Of a DNA stretch of 64,000 bases, positions 53,805 through 64,000 are shown in pieces. Every line of letters starts with the position of its first letter. Positions within the stretch are counted from its first letter, which is position 1. The DNA comes from Ceratodon purpureus (Eukaryota > Streptophyta > Bryopsida > Pseudoditrichales > Ditrichaceae). The stretch spans positions 3,691,621 through 3,755,620 of the forward strand of contig CM026428.1 of the NCBI GenBank assembly GCA_014871385.1, given 5' to 3'. Under the pieces are notes generated by a model that worked only from the letters and a program-made list of their open reading frames with translations, was not told where the DNA came from and did no database searches. Both the position numbers and the translations under genes were made by a program.

Positions 53805-56800
53805 TGGAAGTGGGAGTGACAGTGACAGTGACGGGAGCAGCAGTGACAGCGACGACGATAACATGGATGAGGATGTTGAGATAGTGAGCGATGACGAGGA
53901 TGGTGATGCAGGACATCAGAAACCTAAAGCCATCGACAAAAAGGAGGTAAAAGCTCAAGGGCCTCAGCTCTTTCCTGAAATTTCAGCCCACTGTTGAGAT
54001 AGTAATAATAACACTAAGTCTCATTGTTTGAGATTACTTTGACCTGCCAAGTTACATTTTTGTTCTGGTCTTGTCCCAATGTTCGGTTTGTTTATTTATC
54101 GACATATTTTGCAATGATAAATCTTCATTAATTTTAATGTATCTTTCCATTGGTTTTGAGTCTGTCGGGATAGATTATGGCGGTCAAGTTGTTGTGTATT
54201 CTTACGCATTGTCAACTTCAGCAAGTGCATTGTTCTTGATGGTAGACACTATTCCTGGGTAGACATTGTTCAAGTATAGCAATTGCCTATTACTCACCAT
54301 ATTTATTAATTATCACAAAACAGGCATCGCATCATTCGAAAGATGCTAAACGAGCGAAGCTGAAACCTCCAGAGGAGCTTCAGACTCAGGAATCAGAGGA
54401 AATCGACATTGGAGGTGATGAAGGATCAGGTCAACCTGTGGTCGACCCAGAGGAAAGAGCTAACGTGGTGGTAGAGAATTTGGACATTATTGACGACGAG
54501 GTGGATGTTGTATCCGTGGGCGATGGTGTCTCACCACAAGAAATGGGCTCTGTATCACCCGAACGACAAACGGCAGAAACCAAGATAGACGTTGCAGGTA
54601 CACCCGCAGATGTAGAGGATAATAGGGATTTGTCGCTGACATCTGCTGCAAGAGGAAATAATTTAAGTCTGTCGAAGGAAGAACCTGATAAGACCGGTGA
54701 AGTCGGGTCACAGAAAGATAGCAGTCTTGGGAAACCCACTGACGCGGAAAGACCCAAAGCGGGTACTTTGAAAGGACGTATTAACAGCATGGCTAACAAT
54801 CGGATGCTTGCTAAGAACAAATCTCCGAGTACCAGTTCCAGAATTGCAGCTAAGGAGTCTCCTGTACATATCAACAATAGACTACCTGCAACGGAGTCTC
54901 TAGCACAGACGTCCTCCCCTCCAAGACCAGAGTCTGGCGCAAAATCATTGCTGAGTTCTCCTGCATTGAAAAAAAATGGAACAGAGGATAGTCCTAGACG
55001 AGCAAATGACAGTAGTGCGAAGAGAAAAATTAATACTGAAGCTCGGAAGTCCTTTTGTATGGACGGTAAAACCGAGAGCGAGGAGCTTGTGGATAAGCTT
55101 GTTGAGGCACCCATGCGGCCTTGGCCCAGGCCTGGTAAGTCGGCCCATCCTTCGCAGTCCTTCAGCGCAGATGCAACTCCAGAGTCTGGTGTTAGAGGCT
55201 CTAGAGATGGTGAAGGGTCGGGTCTTGCAGGCAGGGAAACCGAAGCTGAGACTCTACCCAGTGTCTCCAGGCCACTTCGCGATGGGTCTTGGCGACACAA
55301 TCCGGATGGACCCGGTTTACTTGGAAAACCCGGAAAGAATGTAGAGTATTTGGGACGATCACAAGGTAGGGAAACAGAGGCCAATGTGCCGAGTAGTAGG
55401 CAGGTGAAGAATATGCGGAGAGGGAACAATGATCCAGAGGGAGCTCGGAGAAATGAACCAATGAATGATTCTGACTCGTGGGGTAAGCCAGCCAGAGATC
55501 TAGATGGGCCCAGGTTAGGAAATGATGGAGAGGTAATGGTTAATAGGCTTAGGGAAGGTAGAAAAGAGCTGACCAGGTCGGAAGGTCCAAAAGCGTCTTC
55601 GTCTGGCGGTTTTAACAGACAAAATGATAAAAAAGGTAGAGAGTCTCCAGATAGAGAGTCAGGTGAGTGGAGAGAAAGTACTCCAGGTGTAGAGCCGATG
55701 GATATGAAGGGGAGAGATAGCCTGCGAAATGATCAAGTGAGGTTTAGGGATGTGGAGGCAGCGGCTGTTAGTAGGCCAGCTCCGAATAAAGGTCAAAATA
55801 GAGATCTTAGAAAGCCTTCACCTGCAAAAGCAGCCGGGGACTTCAGTAAAAGACCATCTCCTATCAAATCAGGTCCAGATTTCCGGAGACCATCCCCCAG
55901 CACTGCTGCTGGTGACTTGAGGAAGCCATCTCCTGTAAAGCCAGTTGGCGACTTGAGGAAACCTTCTCCTGCGAAGGCTGCTGGTGACATAAGAAAACCC
56001 TCACCTGCAACTTCAAATGCTCAGAAGTTTTCCCAAATTGCACAGAAGGAACTGCAAAAGATCGATCAAGGTGTTGCTAGAGATAGCAATCGTACTGGTA
56101 CTGGTTCGGGAAAACCTTTATCTTCCAGTCAAGGAGAAGATAGGCTAGAGGGTGGCCCAAGTCGCAACGGTAGGGCTACCAATGATACCTTCGAGAGGCC
56201 AATGGAGTCTCGGGGTGTTAAACGGCAATTGGATAAGGGTAGCAGTGAACCTCCAAGAGTGTACAAGAAACCCTCCATTGCTCCTGTTGCACCTTCATCA
56301 TCCCTCAACCGAGGCGTCTCAGACTCTGGTTCTTTAAGGCCGACAGATAAGAAACAGGTGAGTCCTGATCTAGGTTTTAAGCCTCAAAATTCAGAGTCAG
56401 GCAGAGGAGGTTCTTCAGAAATACCCGCTAGTTTAGCAGGTCCTAGTGCGAAAGCACCCAGTGGAGTGAGCCGTAAACAGAGACCATTGGATAAAGGTCA
56501 GAAATCTTCTGCTAAGGAAAGCATGAAACCTCCAAAGGGCCGTGACTGGAAAGCCAAGAATGGCGCTGGTTTGCTTGGACCCGGTGGTGATAGGAGGAAA
56601 GATAACCCTCAAGTAGACCCGGGGCTGAGTAACGGCAAACATTTGAAGTCTTCATCAAGCCCTGAAGAAGTTTCTGGGAAGGAATATTTTGCAAAGTATG
56701 AGAAGGACAGTCCAGATCTGCGAGGACCTATTAGGTCCCATGAAGAGTAAGTTGTTTATCCTTTAGGTTAGTTGGGACTTTGCATTTTGAAGTACGTACA

Positions 56801-57998
56801 GGCGTCATGGTCATCACGTTATTTGCTGTTTTTACATGTGCTGCTTTCCCGGAAATCCTACCTAGTTTGCTGTGTTCCTGTGTAGTTTACAGTTGTTGAG
56901 CAGTTCAATGGCTTCAATGAGTTTCGCCGAATCATTGATTTTCACTAATTTCATTAAATGCGTTCGCAGAGCTGAAGCATATCGGAAGGAATATCAAACT
57001 AAGTACCCTGTGTATTCTCGTCTCTTCAACGACCTTGATAAAAACGGGTTAGTATCCTGGACTTTGTAGCACTGAATAATTGGTCATAAGTGAGCAACTG
57101 CTTCTGCATTCTTGGTTTTCAGCCACAACTGGATCTACTAATTCTCAATATCACATTTAGAAAAAAGGTCACATTTTGAAATGAGTCACCTTATTAATTT
57201 TCCCAATATAGGAAGTTTTAAATATTCTGGTTAGATGTCTTTCTGGAAATCTTGAACTTGGAACCATCAAGGACACCCACCACAAAGTGAGATGATAGGT
57301 CCTCATCTAGCGAATCGAAGTGCCGATATGCTCCTAGTGTTCTTGAATATGTCACAGCCACTATTTCCTTTACTAGTAATTTACCCTTCCTGAGTTCGGT
57401 TTATGGCATGAATGAATATAATTGTGACTCACTGGATGTGATTCTTACACTTGCAGGGGGCATTTCAGTTTGTTCAAGCGAGAATTGGTCCAGGCAACCA
57501 GCCACTCCGATAAGCAACAGATCAGTACCAAAGTGCGGAGGGAATTCCACGCGATCAGGAAGGTGAGACTGTAGTTTGAGGTGTTGGTCGAAGGACTTCT
57601 GTTCTTATGTGAAAGCAACACTTACTGAACGCTGGTCTATGATACATTGATCTTTCTATGATTTGTGTTGTATAGTTAATGAGTCACAAGCACACTGTAT
57701 TGCTAAAGAATATTATAGTCTAATCGTAGTTTGGCATTTCCTTGTGATGCAGGAATTCAAACGTATGCAGACGACCTTTGACATCTTGCATGAAGAACTT
57801 CAGGTCGGATGTTACATTTTTTTAGTTACACCTTCTAAGTGATTTGCTTGTGCCTTTTTTTTTTTGGTTATGTACTGTACCCATCGTACACAACTTGGAT
57901 TGTATCGAAGACTGGTGATCTGAGCGATGTGCGTGTGGTGAATGCAGACAATCAAACAACACCTGGAAAACTTTGCAGGAAAAGCCGGACAGGGATAA
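53805..57998 (+). CDS. ELL: Plant ELL-like elongation factor, C-terminal portion (joined to BELL exons)
   Basis: Exons 53805-53946, 54324-56746, 56970-57047, 57457-57562, 57753-57803 and 57948-57998, all with GT-AG sites and consistent phase. The order is: an SGSGSDSDSDGSSSD acidic run with DEDVEIVSDDE; a long Ser/Pro/Lys-rich region containing five to six GDLRKPSP-type repeats (about 55800-56005); then KYEKDSPDLRGPI and the occludin/ELL homology domain (AYRKEYQTKYPVYSRLF, FDILHEEL, TIKQHLENFAGKAGQG, stop 57996-57998). Plant ELL-like proteins (often called dentin sialophosphoprotein-like) have the same acidic run and C-terminal domain, but with an N-terminal ELL domain of several hundred residues that I do not find here. 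Instead the first exon is entered in frame from the BELL exon ending at 53607; the joined product would be 1910 residues. ELL proteins act in RNA polymerase II elongation. Confidence 0.83.
55799..56008 (+). repeat. GDLRKPSP-type tandem repeats within ELL exon
   Basis: About six imperfect 12-14 residue units (DLRKPSPAKAAG, KRPSPIKSGP, RRPSPSTAAG, DLRKPSPVKPVG, DLRKPSPAKAAG, DIRKPSPAT). Every unit keeps an SP dipeptide with basic residues before it, a possible array of proline-directed kinase sites. Confidence 0.85.
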
Positions 57999-60794
57999 AA
58001 TATAAATTATGTTGTTTTTGTATCAATAAACGAGTTGGGAGTCGAGGCTGTAACTGTTTGTACGGCATCCTCCACCACCTGAAGAGACTATTTTCTAGCT
58101 CATTCTTTTCAAGCATCCGCGACACTATTGTTGTCCCTTATTGAGACATGCTTTGTGTGAATTTTGTGTGTCTTTACATGTAAATTATGCCACTCGCTGC
58201 TTTCACCTTCATTAAGTTCTCACTGCGGAGGACCTTATTCGAAATTTGGATATGGAAGTATCACTACGCTCTTCTGAATTTTTCAGGAGCGTAGTGATAC
58301 ACAAAGGAAATGCCAAACTACGATTTCTGAATCTTTTCTGTGTATCTCTGTGCGGATGTCTTTTTTTGCAAGGGTATGAGAAAGTGGATTGCATGGATAC
58401 GGATACATATCAGTCTCACTAATATCACTCTGGCTCTCCAGATTCATTCATTCATATGCTTCTTTGAATTGAAGATATACTTTGAAATCAGAGAAATACA
58501 TGAATAAATGAATCTGTCTTGGTATTGGTAGTAACTATTACTGCAATATACAAGGCATAAGAGTAAATACGTGCGGAGATGCTCTATGCTAACCTCAGCT
58601 TCTTCAACACTATGGTTCCCCTCATGGATGTAGTCAAGGGTCAAGTGTCCAATCTTCTGAAGCACAAGCTGTACTAGATGCAAGAACACTGACTCTTCAT
58701 GTGAATCTTCTTATGGAAGGTCGATTCTTTCGGGCCTTTCACTCCGCCCTAAATTATATGCGATCGATTTGCTGACTAGCAACTCATGAGTTGTCTTTAA
58801 ATTTTGGTGGCTTTGAAATTTTCGAAATTTTCGATATTTGTCGAGGAGGTTTTTCCGAGACTGTCTCCGAGGAGATTGAGATGTCAATGACGTGTGTCTC
58901 AGGCCCCTCTGTATCACAAAGCTCAATTCTTAATGCACTCAGAATTCCGAAGATGATTGAGGTGAAAAGTGAAACATGAACATAGGCAAAATCAAAACCT
59001 TTTAGCGTGCGGAAAATTATATTCAGGCCAAACACAGACCGTGGAAGCGTTTGACTTCTGGTCCTTAGTGCCGCTAAGGAGCTCCATGTTCTTCGTCCAC
59101 TCAAGCTCCAATGCGACCATCTTGCTCTCAAATTGTCGCTCTGCCACGTCTTATTTGCTGGATCTGTTTTGCTTGAGATTCTTTTTCTGATTACGCCCTG
59201 TGTACATTGCCAATTTCAGTTCGTTCAGCCTCCAAGTGCATGATTCTGACCTTCCCAAGCTGCACTGCGATGATTTAGCAAAAGCATTGTACTTATGAGG
59301 TTCATTTCTATCACAGGATGCCCGTCCCGAGGACAAAAAGATTGTGATCTAGATGGAGGATATATTAAGCTAAACTACTGTTGACTACTGTGATTGTCAA
59401 TACATATCTGGAGGACTCACCTGATCACGTGCTCTAATCGGCTTGTCTGTATAACAATAGCGATAGCCTCGAAACTTCAAAAAGGAATATGTTGTTGACG
59501 ATGATTGTAGAAAAAAATTTGTTCCAAATTACTGATGAGGTCCCATTTAACCAATCGCATACTTCCTTGATGCAAGAAAGATGGGACAGACTAAAGGAAT
59601 GTTGGAGTTAGGAATACCATCAGCAAGAATGGGCTGCAACCAGAGCTTCACAGCGGCAGATACTCTCTTCGATTCCCAAGTCGAGTTCGCTCTTTCCATC
59701 CACGGGCACTTCCTCTTCTTTTCGGGCTACTATGATGCGCAGCCGCGCCTTCCAACACAGCAACACTTCTCTACAAAATCTCAATCTTGAATTTCAAGTA
59801 ATGCTGCGGCTTCACAACATTTCATAAATGGCCTATCAATATCTCTCCCTCACGATATCCAACATGAGGACATCACATCCCAATGTACTCTGGAGGTCTA
59901 CAATTCATGCGCGAGCTGAGTGTCACTCCCCTGAGCTGGATGCGGTCTCCATGACTATTCTCACCAATGGCATCATTTCTCCAAGATTCTCCAAACAATG
60001 TCAAATCTCTATCCCCAGTGTCAAATTCTCCATTGGATATGCTGCCTGGAGAACTAATCTGTTGTAGCCCAACGTGTGATACTCTTTAACTGTACTGTCT
60101 TCTACTTAGGCATTCACAGGCCCTTATGTAACCTTCTGACAGACTTATCTCAAGCTTCGCTGCCCTGTGCCAAAGTCATGTAAATTCTGACTCCGCAAAC
60201 GCAAAGGAAAAAGCACGACCCCAACAGTTTCCGCCGTCACAAACCGTTCAAATCCACCAGGTCTTTCCTTGCTCTGTTTTAAGGCAGCTGTATCAAGAAC
60301 CGGACAGCTGTAGATACGAATGAAGTGAATTGTTTAGTGGAAATTCAGCTTAAAAACTGAAATCTCCTCATTTTAAGACATGAAAAATTGTGCAACTCGC
60401 CAGATCCAGCTCGCTGGATCCACCCCCATATTGCTCCCGCAAACGCAAGTGACTTGTTCCCAGTGTATTTGGCTCCGAATGGAAAGAGCTCATGAGACAC
60501 TTCACAGTGCTCAACCCACACTTCAAAGACGGTTATCTCAGGTTGGCTTGTAACGGTATGTCCCGGAATTTGAACAGTACCGAATTCCCGTCACTGATGT
60601 GCTGCCACGGAAATCTCCAAAAACACAACATTTCTCGTGCGCAGAATCTACAAACTTGCTAAGAATGATAAGTCTGTGCTCTCCTCATTAACAGAATTAC
60701 ACACAGGACCACAGCTAGTGGCGATTGCAGGGCAGTAATTTCGCTTGGTCCCATTCGACCGCATGTGATATACCGGCCTCCAGGAAGATCTCTG
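57999..60794. other. 3' flank of the BELL-ELL locus, no gene supported
   Basis: ELL 3' UTR followed by sequence with only short open frames and no recognised domain or RNA gene. Confidence 0.45.
58258..58300. repeat. Perfect 14-bp hairpin downstream of ELL
   Basis: Arms GTATCACTACGCTC (58258-58271) and GAGCGTAGTGATAC (58287-58300) around a 15-base loop, about 260 bp after the ELL stop. It may be part of the 3' UTR or a MITE relic; its function is not known. Confidence 0.7.
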
Positions 60795-61380
60795 TCGAAG
60801 ACAACAACAGCATTCCGGGTCACTCTCCCAAGCTTAAGATTCTAGTGAGTACTTTTTAACATTGAGAAGATTCAAACTCTGAAATCTAATGCTGCAAATC
60901 AGAGAACCGGACACATAAGGATCATGTGTTAAGAAGGTAAAGAATTGTTCAGGCCTTCTTCAAGAGTACTTCAGGAACTTGATGCCGTATCAAGGATGTG
61001 GACTTACCTCACCACCGTGAATACTGTAGAACTCTGGTCAAGTCTCCCTCCAATCTATTTCGGATGAACAGTCTGCCTACAAGCCCCCGAGCCACCCGTA
61101 AATGAAAGATACCGACTTGTTAAAGGAACCAGCATACACTTTCACATGTAGAATGCTGTTACAAAACCGTTCCAATGTCTTCGTTCGCTGCTTGGAACAC
61201 ATCGCGCCCACCAGTCTATAGCTACGAGAACGATGTCAAGACGGATAAAGGATTTCAGTAGGAGCGAGTTCAATCTCCATCATGTGCTGTGTACAGGATT
61301 GATTTACAGGAATTCACGTGTTCTTTGCCCATGCGTTCTGCTTGGACCATTTTATTGATAAAGCATGCCATTCTTCGCAG
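60795..61380 (+). repeat. Paralogous segment preserving the hAT empty site
   Basis: Matches 36414-36546 joined directly to 41617-42055. GATCATGT is present once at 60920-60927, where the other copy holds the 5.07-kb hAT element. This fixes the ends of that element. Confidence 0.88.
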
Positions 61381-63065
61381 TTCATAGATGAGTTTTGATT
61401 CTCAAGCAGCACATTGGTGAGAGTTCGTAACAGCATTATTTTTGTAAATGCCAGCGTCTGTTTATATCAACAATGCCTTGTCGTTCTAAGCAACTGGAGG
61501 AACCAATCAAACAGGAATTAGACTAGTCAGATGACTTTTTCTTCTCAACCGAGTTCCAGACATCGGCCATAGCCAGCCACTTGCTTCGTTGACAGTGGCC
61601 GCTCAAAGTTCGGGACTTGCAAGGCCCTCCATGATGTACTCGATGTAAAGAAGACAACACCTCATGTGAGATATCTGACTACGTTTGCAGAGCACAGGCT
61701 GAGATTACCGCACAATAACGGACATGATTGTGGTCACCGACACAACGACATACACTCATGCAAGAGAGGTCAGACCGGTAATTACAGGCTGTGGAAGCAA
61801 TTTCAGAATGCAAGAGGTAGATATTGACATATACTTACTGCAATCCTGGCCAAACCTATCGCCCTCACACATAATCCTCCACCTTACAAGAACTCTGTGC
61901 CCCTGTGAATATCAAGATGAATCATACACACGACGTGCACCAGGCCTGCGTACATGGTTGTCTACTGACATGCAGGTATGGCTACAAACGACGGAGTAAA
62001 ACCCTGACAATCTCTGAAATAATCCAAATGTGCAAAAGACAGTTGCAGTAATGCGATCGTCCTCCAATGTACAATCATCGGCTCTGGCTATAATTGAAGC
62101 GGCATTTCGCCCGTGACCCGCTTCCACCGCCAGTAAACGCCATGTATCACGCGCTTGCACTTCTCTTTGAAACCCTGCATTATGCTCCACACATAATCAC
62201 ACCCGTAAAAACTGGCTCTCCTCCCCGTTCCCAATCCTAAGCTGGCACTAAACCTATCACGAACTCTAATCGTCAAATTTAATTCGGATTATCGCCGTCT
62301 CGCATGTACATGGTTTATAGCTGTCTCGCATGCACAACATCCGAGAAAGTTTGCATACTAAGCTCCTGCAGCTACAATCTTCGTTCTCTAATTCCCGTGT
62401 CTCATCTTTGGACGAGGAAGCTTAGGACGTATTCATCTTACATCTGTGATTCTCAAACGTAATTCGGAATAACGATATCGCTCACATTAACTTATGACGA
62501 ATGAATACGTGTGATTCCATGATACCGTGATTATATTCTTCATGCTTTCCAACTTGATTCCCTCTGTCCTCGGTAAACCTCCAATCGTCTCAACTAATTC
62601 GGATTGACGCCTCTTTGTTGCTAAACCTAATCAGATGCTTATCAACACCTTGTTAGTATCGGTAGATGACCTCGGATCGTCTCTGATACTTCTTATCAAC
62701 GCCATTAAGCACATCAACTTCACATTGAAATCCTACACGATTCACAGATCCTACCACTCATAGAAAATCGTACCGTACGATGCTGCATGGCTCCTGCTTT
62801 GATAACCGTTGCTAAGCCTGAGGCGCTAAGCCTGTTGGTAATCTCTAATCATCTATCTCTAATCGAGTCGGGCTAACTTTACTCTGCACATGAACATCAC
62901 ATTGAAACCCTTCAGGATCTACTGAAATCACAACAGCCATCGAAAAACTCACATTAAGTCTCCCGCAGCTCCATTCGCGGTCGATTCGGCCTCCTCCCTT
63001 CCAGTGCATGCTAGGCTTGCTGTTAGTCTTGATAATCCTCGCATTGTCTGATTAACCTGATTGCG
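61381..63065. other. Spacer, no gene recognised
   Basis: Only short open frames. This is the part missing from the copy at 41617-42290. Confidence 0.45.
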
Positions 63066-63073
63066 CACCGGAG

Positions 63074-63382
63074 GTGACAATGCCAGACGAGCAAGTTCGG
63101 GAGCCCTACTTCATGGAGGCTAGGGATACCGGATCTGCGTCAAGCTGTACTCCTCCACATGGTGCCATATCTTTCACGCCTTGCGCTTTCGGCTTTTCCT
63201 TGACCTTATCACATAGCCTGCGTATATTACGATCTGAGCACGCTGTGAATGGATCTATGTCTATGTGTCGAGATTACGATGCGGCCAGCGATGGCGATTA
63301 CCAACCAGTTCACCAACAACAGACCGTACTCGAGGATGTGACCTTCTTTGCACCAGAAGAAGCAGAGCAAGCTTTGTCTTGA
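63074..63382 (+). CDS. Hypothetical 102-aa open frame, partly duplicated at 42092
   Basis: A 102-residue frame starting MTMPDEQVREPYFMEARDTG and ending in an acidic stretch. I recognise no family. The degraded copy at about 42090-42290 retains DNA similarity but not the frame, so coding status is doubtful. It might be a terminal exon of a gene whose other exons I cannot see. Confidence 0.25.
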   Translation: MTMPDEQVREPYFMEARDTGSASSCTPPHGAISFTPCAFGFSLTLSHSLRILRSEHAVNGSMSMCRDYDAASDGDYQPVHQQQTVLEDVTFFAPEEAEQALS

Positions 63383-64000
63383 AACCTTCATAACTTAGCT
63401 CCTATCGGTTGGGTCTCCATAGCCAGCCGGAAAATCCACTTCTGTGTCGGAACACCATAGCTACCATGTTCAGGTTAACTCATTCACCACTCAAAGTTCC
63501 CATCATGGCCATTCTTCTGAGGTTGTGAATCAATTAGCCCCCAATGTCGAAAGGCCTCGAAACTGCCAAAAACTCTCAAAACTGGACTCTTTTCAATACA
63601 AGGTGTAAGTCTTCAAGTTTAGATGCATTTTGGGATTAATCATAGGATTTAGTACCGGACTTATACATGTATATGTACGCCGAATCTTACATTCATACTT
63701 TTAAAATCGGTTTTTTTGGCTCACAAAACACTTCGAACCTATTCATATTCATATTCTTGTCCCTACTTGGATTAAAGATATGTCCATGCATTTTTTCCCT
63801 CATACTACCTTGAAATTCCAAGCCATGAGATCATGCCTTCAAATTTTATTTACATGTTCAAATGACAAAACTTTAAAAAAAAAGTAAAATCTCAATTTTT
63901 GGTGAATTTTTGAAGTTTCTATGATAGAATTAATTTTGGGCAGATTTTGAGCATATACAGCTAGCTGCAGTTTTGGGCACATTTCAGCATGCCCTAATAG
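63383..64000. other. AT-rich window end, no gene
   Basis: AT-rich sequence with stretches like GTGAATTTTTGAAGTTT. The style resembles the interiors of the piggyBac-like elements, but no terminus is visible before the window ends. Confidence 0.35.

Noticed and set aside
54431-55429. 332-residue minus-strand frame
   Set aside because: Antisense shadow of the Ser/Pro-rich ELL exon.

Overview
This window reads as nuclear DNA of a land plant. It holds a plant-type BELL (TALE) homeobox gene with short GT-AG introns, a plant-type ELL/occludin-domain gene, and many DNA transposons in AT-rich spacers. Some features, such as CpG-dense islands and a low gene number, would fit a bryophyte or another early-diverging plant. 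I cannot name the species from the sequence.

Layout. (1) Positions 1-8180 and about 42480-52101 are the two arms of a large inverted duplication, with about 34 kb between them. Each arm carries a BELL gene, pointing outwards. The left copy runs off the window. The right copy is complete through its homeodomain and continues in frame, through a usable splice donor, into the Ser/Asp-rich and C-terminal exons of an ELL-like transcription elongation factor (to 57998). The locus therefore looks like a BELL-ELL chimera. (2) The spacer is a transposon nest. The main object is a 16,586-bp hAT-type element (13733-30318) with CAGGGTTG termini and an exact 8-bp target duplication (TTTTTTCA). It sits inside a piggyBac-like element flanked by TTAA (13621-31078). 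The hAT element carries an apparently intact 1026-aa transposase and three intronless cargo genes: a kinase-like protein, a disordered Arg/Gly/Asp-rich protein and a RING-H2 protein. At least two of the cargo proteins, and probably all three, share an N-terminal domain I do not recognise. Each cargo gene starts just downstream of a GGCCGTC-rich island and a TATA element held in the loop or centre of a 21-27 bp inverted repeat, 250-290 bp before the ATG. (3) A transposase-less relative in the opposite orientation lies at 36547-41616. Its empty site is preserved in a paralogous segment at 60795-61380. (4) Around these lie a 287-bp hAT MITE, two members of a second hAT family, five copies of an approximately 740-bp TIR element with 3-bp duplications, a second piggyBac-like element and a 5'-truncated LINE. 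(5) Positions 58000-64000 hold no gene I can support strongly.

Working picture: the giant hAT element appears to move a set of related cargo genes under a shared promoter design. The two BELL copies are kept nearly identical in inverted orientation while transposons accumulate between them. All domain assignments come from reading motifs; no database search was run.
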